Shown here in pieces: positions 45,476-55,444 of a DNA stretch of 64,000 bases. The notes beneath the pieces are model-generated. The model was given only the letters and a program-made list of their open reading frames with translations. It ran no database searches and had not been told where the DNA came from. The translations under genes were made by a program, and so were the position numbers. Positions within the stretch are counted from its first letter, which is position 1; the number at the start of each line of letters is the position of its first letter. Source of the DNA: Variovorax boronicumulans (GTDB lineage: Bacteria > Pseudomonadota > Gammaproteobacteria > Burkholderiales > Burkholderiaceae_C); assembly GCF_019352895.1 (NCBI RefSeq), contig NZ_JAAAFX010000009.1:390764-454763 (forward strand), given 5' to 3'.

Positions 45476-46454
45476 GCCGCGCCCGACCGGGCGCCGCCGC
45501 CCGGCGCGCGGCGTCACGCTGATCGAGTTGATGGTGGCGCTGGCCCTCGGGCTGGTCGTGGTGCTGGCGGCTGGCACCGCCTTCCTCGCCGCCCGCAAGC
45601 TGTTCGATGCCAACGCCGACCTCCAGCAGGCGCAGGACACGATGCGTTATGCGCGCTACGTGGTGCAGAACGTGGTCCGGCAGGCCGGCTATGCGGACTA
45701 CGCGCCCGACCGGGCGGTCGACGGCGTCGGCGCGGTCGCGGGCAATGCGGCGCTGCCGGGCGCCGCCGCAGATCCGTCGAGCCTCCATGTCTTCGGCGCG
45801 ACGCGCACCGTCGTCCCTGGCACCGGTGACAGCGTCGGCGTGCACGGCGCCGACCCCGTGGCGGCCAACGATTCGCTGCTGGTACGCTTCTTCGGTCGCA
45901 ACGCCTTCGACAGCGACGAGCCCGACGGCACCATGGTCGACTGCCTCGGACAGGCGGTGAGCGGGCCCGGGGGCGGCGCGCCCGAGGCTGCGCGGGCCTG
46001 GAGCTTCTTCTATGTGGCGCGGGCCGCCGACGGCGAACCCGAGCTGTACTGCAAGCGGCGCGTGCTCCATGCCGGCGCCGCCGACAGCTTCCATGCGCAG
46101 CCCATCGCGCGCGGCGTCGAGAAGTTCAAGGTGGTTTTCGGTTACGACGCCGATGGCGACAGCATCCCCGAGCGCTGGCTCGATGCCCAGGCGCTCGACG
46201 AGCAGGCCCGCGCCGCCGGCGTGCCGGCCAGCACCGAATGGCGCAAGGTCGTGGGGCTGCGGATCGGCATGGTGGTGCGCAGTGCGCGGCCCCACGCAGA
46301 CCTGAGGCGCGCGGGCACGGCGGTGGCCACCCTGGCGCCACTGGGCGCCGCGTTCGGACATCGCGTGGCTTTCGATCCGCCGGACGATGGCCGTTTCCGC
46401 CTGACGACGAGCTTCACGCTGATGTTGCGCAATGTCGCGAGGGATCCGTCGTGA
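45450..46454 (+). CDS. pilW: Type IV pilus assembly protein PilW
   Basis: 334 residues. Prepilin site PARG/VTLIELMVALALGLVVV with Glu5, preceded by a 21-residue basic leader. The globular part ends with a VGLRIGMVVRSA and FTLMLRNVARDPS segment typical of PilW. It overlaps the end of pilV by 26 bp; ATG 45450 is preferred but GTG 45447 is equally placed. Acts in the pilus tip initiation complex with PilV, PilX and PilE. Confidence 0.9.
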   Translation: MAMGPKASEPRPTGRRRPARGVTLIELMVALALGLVVVLAAGTAFLAARKLFDANADLQQAQDTMRYARYVVQNVVRQAGYADYAPDRAVDGVGAVAGNAALPGAAADPSSLHVFGATRTVVPGTGDSVGVHGADPVAANDSLLVRFFGRNAFDSDEPDGTMVDCLGQAVSGPGGGAPEAARAWSFFYVARAADGEPELYCKRRVLHAGAADSFHAQPIARGVEKFKVVFGYDADGDSIPERWLDAQALDEQARAAGVPASTEWRKVVGLRIGMVVRSARPHADLRRAGTAVATLAPLGAAFGHRVAFDPPDDGRFRLTTSFTLMLRNVARDPS

Positions 46455-47092
46455 ACGCGCCGTCCCATGGCGTCGCGGCGGCGCAGCGCGGCTTCTCGCT
46501 GATCGTGGTGCTGCTGTTGCTGGCCATCGTGATGGTGCTCGGCGTGTCCGCGGCGCAGTTGGCGCTGGTCAACGAGGTCGCGGCCCGCAGCGACCGCGAC
46601 ACCGAGATCGCGCTGCAGGCTGCCGAGGCTGCGTTGGTCGATGCCGAGCGTGACGTGCTCGGGCCGAACGCCGATGCCGCGGCCCGGCTGTGCCTGTTCG
46701 ACCACCGGGACATCGCCGCCTTCGCCGCCGGTTGCGGCACGGGTCGCAACCTGGGTCTGTGCGCGGCCACCGCACCGGGCGAAACACCCGCCTGGATGGC
46801 CGCCGACCTCTCGCCCGCGAGCGCCGTTGCCGTGCCCTACGGACGGTTCACCGGCCAGTCCTACGTGGCGGGCGAGGACCAGGGTGCGGTACCGGCCCAT
46901 CCGCCGCGCTACGTCGTCGAAGCGATCCGCAACCGCGGCGGCTGGGAGGCCCATCGTCTCCAGGGTGCGGGCGCCGAGCACGCCACCCATCTCTTCCGCG
47001 TGACCGCCGTGGGTTTCGGCGTCGATGCCCGGACGCAGGTGATGTTGCAGACCACGCTCTACAAATCCATGGCCAGCCCGGGGTGCCCATGA
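46451..47092 (+). CDS. pilX: Type IV pilus assembly protein PilX
   Basis: 213 residues. The N-terminal AQRG/FSLIVVLLLLAIVMVLGV segment is a PilX_N-type prepilin helix, which like other PilX proteins lacks the usual Glu5 (Val here). A helical ARSDRDTEIALQAAEAALV stretch follows. Start is GTG 46451 overlapping the pilW stop (GTGA). The fold and position between pilW and pilY1 support the assignment. Confidence 0.88.
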   Translation: MNAPSHGVAAAQRGFSLIVVLLLLAIVMVLGVSAAQLALVNEVAARSDRDTEIALQAAEAALVDAERDVLGPNADAAARLCLFDHRDIAAFAAGCGTGRNLGLCAATAPGETPAWMAADLSPASAVAVPYGRFTGQSYVAGEDQGAVPAHPPRYVVEAIRNRGGWEAHRLQGAGAEHATHLFRVTAVGFGVDARTQVMLQTTLYKSMASPGCP

Positions 47093-50000
47093 GCATGCAA
47101 TCGATCCTTCGCCGCAGCCTTTTGGCCTTGTCGCTCTGCCTGGCCGGGCCCCACGCAAGCGCCGCTGCGCCGGCGCGCCCGCCCGATGCGGTGCTGGCGG
47201 CCGAGCCGCTGTCCGCTTCCGCGGCGCGCGTGAAGCCGAACATGGTGCTGGATCTGTCGGTGGCGTACTCGACCACCGGCGCGGCCTACCGGGGCGACTT
47301 CGACCTGCGCAAGACCTACATCGGCTACTGGGACCCGATGGGCTGCTACGACTACGCGGTGGCCGACGGTTTCTTCCGGCGCAGCGCCGATGCCAGCGAG
47401 GGCCGCGACGGCATCGTCTGCGCCCACCAGTGGAGCGGCAACATGCTCAACTGGGCCGCCTCGTCGGCCATCGACATGCTGCGCTATGCCATGACCGGTG
47501 GCGACCGTGTGATCGACACCGCCGAGACGACGGTGCTGCAACGGGCCGTGCTGCGAGACGATTTCTACAACTCGGACCGTTACTTCCCGGCCCGCATCCT
47601 GAGTGGCCGCCTCGACCAGCTGACACCGCTGGTCGCACGCGGGCAGGTGAGGGCGGAGGGCACCGTGCGCATCGCCAACTGCCGAGACCGCCTGTTCGTC
47701 GGTTCCGCGTCCAGGGGCCACTGCAGCGCGCCCGGGGCCAACCAGACCTACGGGCCGGACGGTGCGGCACCCTACCTGGCGCGTGTGCAGGTCTGCAGCG
47801 GCGCCGAGGGCACGACCCGCCGCGATCTGTGCTTCAGGTATCCGGGCGGACAGGCCAAGCCCGTCGGCGCGCTGCAGACCCATGCCGACAAGATGCGCTT
47901 CGCTGCCTTCGGTTACCTGATGGACGACCGCAATGCGCGCTATGGCGGCGTGCTGCGCGCGCCGATGAAATTCACCGGCCCGCAGGGGCAGAACGAGCGC
48001 TTCGAGAAGATCGCGAACGAGGCGCCCGAGTGGGACGCGACGACCGGCGTGTTCGTGCGCAATCCGCTGGCAGCGAGCGAGGGCCTCAGCGGCGTGGCGA
48101 ACTACCTGAACCAGTTCGGGCGCACCGGTCCCGTGGCGGGCACCTACAAGGGGCTGGACCCCGTGGGTGAGCTCTACTACGAATCGCTGCGCTACCTGCA
48201 GGGGCAGCCGCCGTCCGAGCCGGCCGCGGCCGGCATGACGCCGGCGATGAAGGACGGCTTCCCCGTCTACAACCAGAGCCGTTACTGGGGCGCCGGCGAT
48301 CGGGCGCTGTGGGACCCGGTGGTCGAGGGCTGCCAGCGCAACCATGTGCTGGCGATCGGCGACCTCTCCACGCACCACGACCAATCGCTGCCGGGCTTGC
48401 GCAACGACGGGCTCGACGGCTGGCCGAGCGGCTTTCGCACCCCCGACCCCGCCCGGATGGAGCCTGATGCCGCCCACTGGAGCAGCGTCGTGGGCGCGTT
48501 CGAGAACGACGAGTCGCTGGCCTACACCCATCCCTCGGGCAAGCCCGGGCTGAGGACGCGCGGCAATGCCGGCGGCCCGCGCGCCTTTGCCTACCGCAGC
48601 GGCATGCAGATCAGCGCGCAGAACATGGCCACGCTCGACACGGGGGCAAGCGCCGGCTCCCTGGCTTGGGCGGGGCTGGCCTATTGGGCGCACACGCAGC
48701 AGATCCGCAGCGACCATCCCGCGCTGCGGGTGAAGACCTACGCCATCGACGTGGACGAGCGGGGCGATGGCACGGTGCGCCGGGCCCAGCGCGGCAGCGC
48801 CTACTACCTCGCGGCCAAGTACGGCGCCTTCGACGACCGCAACCAGGACGGCAACCCCTTCGTGACCACCAGCGGTGCCGGCGGCGACGAGGTGGTCTCG
48901 AACGCGGAATGGCAGGCGGGCGTGGACGACGACGGCTTTCCCAGGCCGCGCGGCTACTTCCTCGCGAGCCGGCCTCAGGAGATGGTTGCGGCCATCCGGG
49001 AGATCTTCCGAAGCGCCTCGGCCGCCAGCGGCACCAGCGCGGGCGGCGCCATCGCCAGCCACAGGATCGCGCGCAGCGGCACGCAGCTCTACATCCCGCA
49101 GTTCGACGGCAGCACCTGGTCGGGCTCGCTGCTGGCCTACCCTCTGCGTTACGACGCGACCCAAGGCACGCTCGGCAAGGGCGCCACCGCAATCTGGAAT
49201 GCGGGCGAGCGCCTCACGGGCAACCCGGAGGCGGTGCCCCCTGTGGCGGCCCGCGAACCGGCCGGCCGGCGCATCTTCACGCAGCTCAGCACGGGCCAGG
49301 GCGCCGAATTCGTGTGGGATGCCGTGAGCGCCGATGCGTCGCTGCGAGCCGCCCTGGACCGCGTGCCCTTCTCGCAGACGGACGAGCGCGACGGACTGGG
49401 CGCGGCCCGCGTTGCCTACCTGCGCGGCGACCGCCGCCGCGAGGGCCACGGCAGTGCGGGGGTGTTCCGCATGCGCGACTCGGTGATGGGCGACGTCGTC
49501 AACGCCACGCCGCTGCAGGTGGGCGCACCGAGCGCCGCGCTGCAGGGGCCGGGTTACGCGGACTTCCTGGCCGCGAACCGGGCGCGGCGACAGGCCGTGT
49601 ACGTCGGTGCCAACGACGGCATGCTGCACGCTTTTGCTGCCGACGACGGCAGCGAACTCTTCGCCTACGTGCCGCGCGCGGTGTTCGACAAGCTGGGCGC
49701 CTACGCTTCGCCGGCCTATGTCCACCAGCCCTTTGTCGACGGCAGTCCGGTCGCCGGCGAGTTTCTGGGCGCCGACGGCCAGTGGAAGACGATGCTGGTC
49801 TCGGGCATGGGCGGTGGCGCGCGCGGGGTCTTCGCGCTGGACGTGAGCACGCCCGAGCGCTTTGCCGCGTCGCAGGTCCGATGGGAGTTCACCGGGGTCG
49901 ACGACGCCGACATGGGCCATGTCACCCAGGCGCCGAGGCTGCTGAAATTCCGCACGGCGGCGGCCAGCAACGGCAAGGCCGCGACCTATCGGTGGTTCGC

Positions 50001-51045
50001 GGTGGTGCCTTCCGGTTTCAACAACGCCAACCCGACCCGGGCCGGTGCATTGTTCCTGCTGTCGCTCGACAAGGCACCGGGCGAGCCCTGGGTCAGGGGC
50101 GGCAACTACCACAAGGTCCTGCTGCCCGCGCCGGCCGACACCACGCGGGTCAACGCGCTCGGCCCGGTCGGCGACTACGCGGGCGCGGACGGTGCCACGC
50201 GATGGCTCTACGCCGGCGACACCCAGGGCCACCTGTGGAAGTTCGACTTCGCGACCAATGCACCCTGGACCGCGGCCAACGCACTGGCCCTGGCGGGCGC
50301 GCCGCTGATGGTCGCCCGGGACGCGGCGGGCCAGCGCCAGCCGATCACCGTGCCGCCGGAAGTCGGGGTCGGGCCGAATGGCGGCGCGCTCCTGCTGTTC
50401 GGCACCGGGAAATGGGTGGAAGTCGACGACCCTGCCAGCCGCTCCGCGCAATCGATCTATGCGGTGCACGACAACGGCCAGGCCATTCCCGAAGACGGCG
50501 CCCGCACGCAACTGCAAGCCCGCCGCGTCGAGAAGGACGGGGCACGCTTCCAGGTCACCGGCGACGCCTTCGCCTACGGCCGCTACAACGCGCGTACAGC
50601 CCAGCGCCGTGGCTGGTATTTCGACCTGCCCGATGCCGAAGACCGGGGCGAGCGACTGGTGTCGCGCATGGCGCTCGACGCCGGCCAGCTGTTCTTCAAC
50701 ACGCTGATCCCCCAGGGCACGGTCTGTGACGCAGGCGGTGGCGGCCACAGTTGCGCGGTGAACGCCCTGACGGGCCTGTCGGCGGGCCCGACCTGCATCC
50801 CCTCGACCGTCGGCATGCCGGGCGCGCCGTTGATCGTCCAGGCCGGCGAGGGTGCGTTTGGCCGGACCGACGCCTTCGGTCGCCGCATCGAGACCGGCAA
50901 GGTCGAGGTCGTCAACATCGGCACCGGGACCGGCGACGGACCGGGCGTCTCCATCGACCGGCCGCTCGCCAGCGGCAAGGTCAGCCAGGTGGGCGGGCGC
51001 CTGAACTGGCGTCGGGTCCTCAACTTCAAGGACTTGAAGCAATGA
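47089..51045 (+). CDS. pilY1: PilY1/PilC-type pilus tip adhesin
   Basis: 1318 residues. A signal peptide (residues 1-26, ending HASA) leads a large N-terminal region in which the von Willebrand-type MIDAS is degenerate (MVLDLSVAYS at 53-62, where DxSxS reads DLSVA). A calcium-loop-like DDRNQDGNPF lies near 583-592. The C-terminal third is the PilY1 beta-propeller: GDVVNATPLQVG, VYVGANDGMLHAFAADDG, VSGMGGGARGVFALDVST, LYAGDTQGHLWKFD, and GTGKWVE. PilY1 proteins sit at the pilus tip and help surface sensing, adhesion and retraction control. ATGA overlaps join it to pilX and pilE. Confidence 0.93.
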   Translation: MSMQSILRRSLLALSLCLAGPHASAAAPARPPDAVLAAEPLSASAARVKPNMVLDLSVAYSTTGAAYRGDFDLRKTYIGYWDPMGCYDYAVADGFFRRSADASEGRDGIVCAHQWSGNMLNWAASSAIDMLRYAMTGGDRVIDTAETTVLQRAVLRDDFYNSDRYFPARILSGRLDQLTPLVARGQVRAEGTVRIANCRDRLFVGSASRGHCSAPGANQTYGPDGAAPYLARVQVCSGAEGTTRRDLCFRYPGGQAKPVGALQTHADKMRFAAFGYLMDDRNARYGGVLRAPMKFTGPQGQNERFEKIANEAPEWDATTGVFVRNPLAASEGLSGVANYLNQFGRTGPVAGTYKGLDPVGELYYESLRYLQGQPPSEPAAAGMTPAMKDGFPVYNQSRYWGAGDRALWDPVVEGCQRNHVLAIGDLSTHHDQSLPGLRNDGLDGWPSGFRTPDPARMEPDAAHWSSVVGAFENDESLAYTHPSGKPGLRTRGNAGGPRAFAYRSGMQISAQNMATLDTGASAGSLAWAGLAYWAHTQQIRSDHPALRVKTYAIDVDERGDGTVRRAQRGSAYYLAAKYGAFDDRNQDGNPFVTTSGAGGDEVVSNAEWQAGVDDDGFPRPRGYFLASRPQEMVAAIREIFRSASAASGTSAGGAIASHRIARSGTQLYIPQFDGSTWSGSLLAYPLRYDATQGTLGKGATAIWNAGERLTGNPEAVPPVAAREPAGRRIFTQLSTGQGAEFVWDAVSADASLRAALDRVPFSQTDERDGLGAARVAYLRGDRRREGHGSAGVFRMRDSVMGDVVNATPLQVGAPSAALQGPGYADFLAANRARRQAVYVGANDGMLHAFAADDGSELFAYVPRAVFDKLGAYASPAYVHQPFVDGSPVAGEFLGADGQWKTMLVSGMGGGARGVFALDVSTPERFAASQVRWEFTGVDDADMGHVTQAPRLLKFRTAAASNGKAATYRWFAVVPSGFNNANPTRAGALFLLSLDKAPGEPWVRGGNYHKVLLPAPADTTRVNALGPVGDYAGADGATRWLYAGDTQGHLWKFDFATNAPWTAANALALAGAPLMVARDAAGQRQPITVPPEVGVGPNGGALLLFGTGKWVEVDDPASRSAQSIYAVHDNGQAIPEDGARTQLQARRVEKDGARFQVTGDAFAYGRYNARTAQRRGWYFDLPDAEDRGERLVSRMALDAGQLFFNTLIPQGTVCDAGGGGHSCAVNALTGLSAGPTCIPSTVGMPGAPLIVQAGEGAFGRTDAFGRRIETGKVEVVNIGTGTGDGPGVSIDRPLASGKVSQVGGRLNWRRVLNFKDLKQ

Positions 51046-51467
51046 AGCGCCGCCACCGGGCCCCGCGCGGCTTCACGCTCATGGAACTGATGATGGCGGT
51101 GGTCGTGGTCGCCATCCTGGCGGCGGTGGCCTATCCGGTCTACACCGAAGCGTTGCGCAAGGGTTGGCGCGCCGAGGCGCGCACGGCGCTGATGCAGGAG
51201 ATGCAGCAGCAGGAGCGTTTCCACACGCAGCGCGCCACCTACAGCGCCACCCCCTTCAGGAGCGACTCTGGCCTGGGCTCCGGCGGCGGCAAGTACACGC
51301 TGGCCGTCGGGACATGTGCGGGCCAGGCCGACACGCGGCATTGCATCCGGCTCACGGCCACGCTCAGGCGCGGCTTCGTCGATCCCGCGGTACAGGCGCT
51401 CTGGCTGGACAGCCGCGGGGAGAAGGGCTGCACCGGCACGGTGTCGCCGGCGGGGTGCTGGCCGTGA
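51042..51467 (+). CDS. pilE: Minor pilin PilE-like
   Basis: 141 residues. Prepilin site APRG/FTLMELMMAVVVVAI with Glu5 and a long hydrophobic helix ending AYPVYTEALRKG. A short globular domain carries a late Cys pair (C near residues 92, 101 and 130, 137), typical of minor pilins such as PilE of the pilVWXY1E cluster rather than the major PilA. Overlaps pilY1 (ATGA) and touches fimT by one base. Confidence 0.9.
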   Translation: MKRRHRAPRGFTLMELMMAVVVVAILAAVAYPVYTEALRKGWRAEARTALMQEMQQQERFHTQRATYSATPFRSDSGLGSGGGKYTLAVGTCAGQADTRHCIRLTATLRRGFVDPAVQALWLDSRGEKGCTGTVSPAGCWP

Positions 51468-51991
51468 TGGCACGGGCGGGCCGAGGCTTCACGCTTGTCG
51501 AGCTCCTGGTCGTCGTGGCGTTGCTGGCCATCCTGGCAACGCTGGCGGTTCCCGGCTTTCGCGATCTGCTGCTGCACCAGCGGCTGGCAGCGAGCAGCCG
51601 GGACTTCATCGCGGCGCTGAATCTGGCGCGCATCGAGGCGCTGCGGCGCTCGCAAAGCGTCAAGGTCCTGCCGCTCGGCCGCGACTGGGGCAGTGGCTGG
51701 CAGGTGCAGGTTCAGCAGGGCAGCGAGGTCGTGGTCCTGCGGCGTTTCGAGCCGCTGCGCGAGGGCATCGAGGTGGATGCGCTGGGCAATGCCTTCGGCC
51801 AGTCGGTGAGCTACGGCGCCAATGGCTTCGCGGGTGGCAGCAAGGGCATCAATGCGCTGGGGTGCCTGACCTTCAGGGCCCGGACCCAGCGCCGCAGCTC
51901 GATCGTCGTTCCGGCCTCGGGCCGGCCCAAGCTGTGCGACCCCGACAAGGCCGGCGATTGCGGCCTGGGGCGCTGCGGCAGCCAGCGCTAG
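51467..51991 (+). CDS. GspH/FimT-family pseudopilin
   Basis: 174 residues. Prepilin site GRG/FTLVELLVVVALLAIL with Glu5, PGFRDLLLHQRLAASSRDFIAALNLARIEA helix (given here in parts: PGFRDLLLHQRL, DFIAALNLARIEALRRS), and a GspH-like beta-domain with SYGANGFAGG and VVPASGRPKLCD. It completes the minor-pilin operon. The start ATG shares its first base with the pilE stop. Confidence 0.9.
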   Translation: MARAGRGFTLVELLVVVALLAILATLAVPGFRDLLLHQRLAASSRDFIAALNLARIEALRRSQSVKVLPLGRDWGSGWQVQVQQGSEVVVLRRFEPLREGIEVDALGNAFGQSVSYGANGFAGGSKGINALGCLTFRARTQRRSSIVVPASGRPKLCDPDKAGDCGLGRCGSQR

Positions 51992-52003
51992 CGCGGCAGG
52001 GAC

Positions 52004-52447
52004 TCAGATGTCCCGCAGCAACTGCCGGAATTCGTCCACGTCCTCGAAGCTGCGGTACACCGAAGCGAAGCGGACGTAAGCCACCTTGTCGAGCTTCTTG
52101 AGCTCGCGCATCACGAGCTCGCCGACCTTGGTCGAGTCGATCTCGCGCAGGCCGCTGGAAAGCAGGCGCTGGTCGATGCGCAGCAAGGCGCCGTCGATCT
52201 GCTCGATGCTCACCGGCCGCTTGCGCAGCGCCAGCATCATTGAGGCACGCACCTTCTTGGAGTCGAAGTCAGCGCGGCTGCCGTCCTTCTTGACCACGAC
52301 CGGAAAGTTGACGTCCGGCCGTTCGTAGGTGGTGAAGCGCTTGTCGCAGTCGCCGCACTGGCGACGGCGGCGCACGAAGTCGCCGTCCTCCGAGACCCGG
52401 GTCTCGACGACCTGGGTCTCGGCATGGCCGCAGAACGGGCACTTCAT
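52004..52447 (-). CDS. nrdR: Transcriptional repressor NrdR
   Basis: 147 residues: an N-terminal zinc ribbon (MKCPFCGHAETQV ... CGDCDKRFTTYERP) and an ATP-cone domain (VVVKKDGSRADFDSKKVRASM). It represses ribonucleotide reductase genes in response to (d)ATP. It lies 26 bp downstream of glyA on the same strand, the usual betaproteobacterial glyA-nrdR pair. Confidence 0.97.
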   Translation of the reverse strand: MKCPFCGHAETQVVETRVSEDGDFVRRRRQCGDCDKRFTTYERPDVNFPVVVKKDGSRADFDSKKVRASMMLALRKRPVSIEQIDGALLRIDQRLLSSGLREIDSTKVGELVMRELKKLDKVAYVRFASVYRSFEDVDEFRQLLRDI

Positions 52448-52473
52448 GCTGCGGGCGGCTCAGGCGGTGAAGT

Positions 52474-53718
<1,245 letters not shown>

Positions 53719-53932
53719 GGCAGTCCTTAAAGACGGTGGTCCTTGCTCTCTACGATGAAACAAGGGCTGCCCAGGCGAACGGCTGATCGCCCGAAGCCGG
53801 GCGGCACGCTTCCCAGTGGTATTCCACGTCAACGCCATCCGCTGGAAAGGGATGGCGTCTATCGCCAGTCGCGTACCTCGCGAGTGTAGCCCAGGGTCGA
53901 GGGGCTCGCCGCCGCAGGGGCGAGCCGCGCGA
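53719..53932. promoter_or_regulatory. Region between lytic transglycosylase end and glyA start
   Basis: The 214 bp hold no gene. Two hairpin-forming repeats are seen: ACGCCATCC/GGATGGCGT (53832-53858, loop 9) and GGCTCGCC/GGCGAGCC (53903-53926, loop 8). The second lies right after the lytic transglycosylase stop on the minus strand and may terminate it, though no T-run follows. The glyA promoter must lie here. No glycine-riboswitch pattern is evident by eye. Confidence 0.4.
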
Positions 53933-54772
53933 TCAGGAGGCGGCCAGCAGCGCGACCTTCTGCGGCGGCGCGACGTCGGGCTTGGCGTTGTTGGCAGGGG
54001 CGCCGACCGGGATCGGCTGGGTGCGCAGCACCGCCGGCGGGACCACCGGGAGCGTCCGCCCCGCGGCCACCAGGCGCAGCCGCTCGTGCTCGGCCAGCAC
54101 CTTGCTCGTGTAGCCGCCGTCGTCGTCGAGGTTGGCCGCGCCCACGTAGTAGCGCAGGCCGGCTTCCAGCGAGCCGGCGCGTGCGATGCATTCCTGCAGC
54201 ACTTTCACGCCGACGCGCATGTTGGTGACGGGGTCGAAGGCGGTGAGCGTACCGCCCGCGCTCTCGTACTTGTCGACATGCACGCGGGTCATGACCTGCA
54301 TCAGGCCCTGCGCGCCGACCTGGCTTTGCGCAAAGGGATTGAAGCTGGACTCGACCGCCATGATGGCCAGGATCAGCGTCGGGTCGAGCTTGGTGCGCTG
54401 GCCGAGTTGGTAGGCTTCCGCCACCAGCACGCTCAGCGGCTCGGCCGCGACACGGTACTTCTTGCTCAGCCAGAAGGCCACGGCCGCCTGCTGCTTGGGC
54501 AGGTCCTTGGGGCTCGCCGCGGTCGTGCGTTCGATCGCATTGGGCTCGAGCGCCGTGGCTTCCGGTGCCGGCTTGCGCGACTCGAGCCAACTCATCAGGT
54601 GGACTTCGCCGCTTTCGCGCAAGTCCGGTCGGGCCATCAACGCGAGCACCACGAACACCGTGGCCAGGCCCAGCAGGGCGAAGCCGTTGTGCGTGATCTC
54701 GAAAAAGCCGTCGACCACATCGGATCCGAATGTCCGTAGCCCGCGGGCTGTGGCCTCCAACGCCTTGTTCAT
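53933..54772 (-). CDS. Membrane-anchored lytic transglycosylase
   Basis: 279 residues: a membrane anchor (about 30-47, GFALLGLATVFVVLALMA), a linker, then an SLT domain with catalytic Glu141 in LILAIMAVESSFNPFAQS followed by GAQGLMQVMTRVH. The C-terminal 40 residues are Pro/Ala-rich. It would cleave glycan strands of peptidoglycan in the periplasm, like MltC/EmtA relatives. ATG 54772 follows AAAGGAAAACG; an upstream ATG (54832) is less likely. Transcribed from the strong promoter near 54971-54999. Confidence 0.88.
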   Translation of the reverse strand: MNKALEATARGLRTFGSDVVDGFFEITHNGFALLGLATVFVVLALMARPDLRESGEVHLMSWLESRKPAPEATALEPNAIERTTAASPKDLPKQQAAVAFWLSKKYRVAAEPLSVLVAEAYQLGQRTKLDPTLILAIMAVESSFNPFAQSQVGAQGLMQVMTRVHVDKYESAGGTLTAFDPVTNMRVGVKVLQECIARAGSLEAGLRYYVGAANLDDDGGYTSKVLAEHERLRLVAAGRTLPVVPPAVLRTQPIPVGAPANNAKPDVAPPQKVALLAAS

Positions 54773-54848
54773 CGTTTTCCTTTCTGTGCGGCGCCTGAGC
54801 CTCTGCGCCCTTGGGGGCGACGGAGAAAACAAACGACAGCGCTTGGAT

Positions 54849-54860
54849 TGGTACGTACCA
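54849..54860. promoter_or_regulatory. 12-bp palindrome in the lytic transglycosylase leader
   Basis: TGGTACGTACCA, a perfect palindrome, lies about 110 bp downstream of the predicted start of transcription and 77 bp before the lytic transglycosylase ATG. It could be an operator; no factor is known. Confidence 0.3.
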
Positions 54861-54970
54861 GGTGAGCGCGAGGAGGGAAGTGCGCTGCAGCCTGATGAGC
54901 CGAAGCAGGTTCGGCGGCGGAAAGAGAAAGAAGGCCCGGCGCGAGGGGGTGGAGCGCGGGGCGACGGCGG

Positions 54971-54999
54971 ATTCTAGGAGCGGCCAAATACCCGGTCAA
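54971..54999 (-). promoter_or_regulatory. Near-consensus sigma-70 promoter toward the lytic transglycosylase
   Basis: On the minus strand TTGACC (complement of 54994-54999) and TAGAAT (complement of 54971-54976) are separated by exactly 17 bp. Each matches five of six consensus bases. The mRNA start would be near 54964, giving a leader of about 190 bases. Confidence 0.75.
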
Positions 55000-55125
55000 G
55001 CATAAGGAAATCGATTGTTATGCTGGGATGGCTGAAGGGGTAAGTGGTCTTATGGCTTAAAGGGCACTGCAGATCGACCGACAAATGGTGTTGTATTGCA
55101 CGAATTGAAGGCTTAATCTGCGGGT

Positions 55126-55327
55126 GTCCGATCTGATCGGGCATCGGCCAGAGTCCTGGATTTCGGCGCAAGCCCTGGGTCCGGTGAGCGAGGCAAAAAC
55201 GGCGGCAATCTCTTGTCGCCAGCGAAGGCGGAACCATTCAACTTCCGCCCGAGCAAACAGATGGCATGGGCCTCGCGCCCGCCATCGAGCCCGGTGCGCG
55301 ACCGTGGTCGTGCACCGGGCTTTCTTG
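55126..55327 (+). ncRNA. Candidate structured small RNA
   Basis: No protein gene on the + strand ends here, yet the stretch closes with a strong terminator, and a run of hairpins precedes it: 55156-55184 (CTGGA/TCCGG plus GGC-GCAA-GCC tip), 55201-55220 (GGCGGCAA/TTGTCGCC, TCTC loop) and 55227-55249 (GGCGGAA/TTCCGCC). A weak promoter (TTGTAT 55091-55096, 17 bp, TAATCT 55114-55119) would start transcription near 55126, for an RNA of about 200 bases. Which RNA, if any, is unknown; 6S RNA and a DUF748 leader are alternatives. Confidence 0.4.
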
Positions 55328-55330
55328 TTG
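55288..55330 (+). terminator. Strong terminator without an upstream protein gene
   Basis: AGCCCGGTGC/GCACCGGGCT 10-bp stem topped by CGAC/GTCG, then TTTCTTGTT. It stands 115 bp before the DUF748 start, so it either ends a small RNA or acts as a leader attenuator for DUF748. Confidence 0.8.
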
Positions 55331-55444
55331 GGGCGCTGCCTTCGAAGGTCGGAAATGCGACATGCGGCGCGCTGTCGGTTCGTACACGCTGTTTCAGGAT
55401 GCGCGCGCGTCGCGGCCGCCACTCAATTGCGGCACACTCGCGCG
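55331..55444 (+). promoter_or_regulatory. Start region of the DUF748 gene
   Basis: Nothing but a short gap before ATG 55445; there is no good ribosome-binding site. A -10-like CACACT lies six bases before the ATG, the same spacing as at lgt and ynfA, so this mRNA could be leaderless. Confidence 0.3.

Noticed and set aside
47059..51042. 1327-codon open frame antisense to pilY1
   Set aside because: It mirrors the pilY1 codon pattern exactly and shows no recognisable motif; PilY1 on the + strand has clear propeller motifs.
53719..53932. Possible glycine or folate riboswitch ahead of glyA
   Set aside because: Two hairpins exist, but no conserved aptamer core could be recognised by eye; position alone is not enough.
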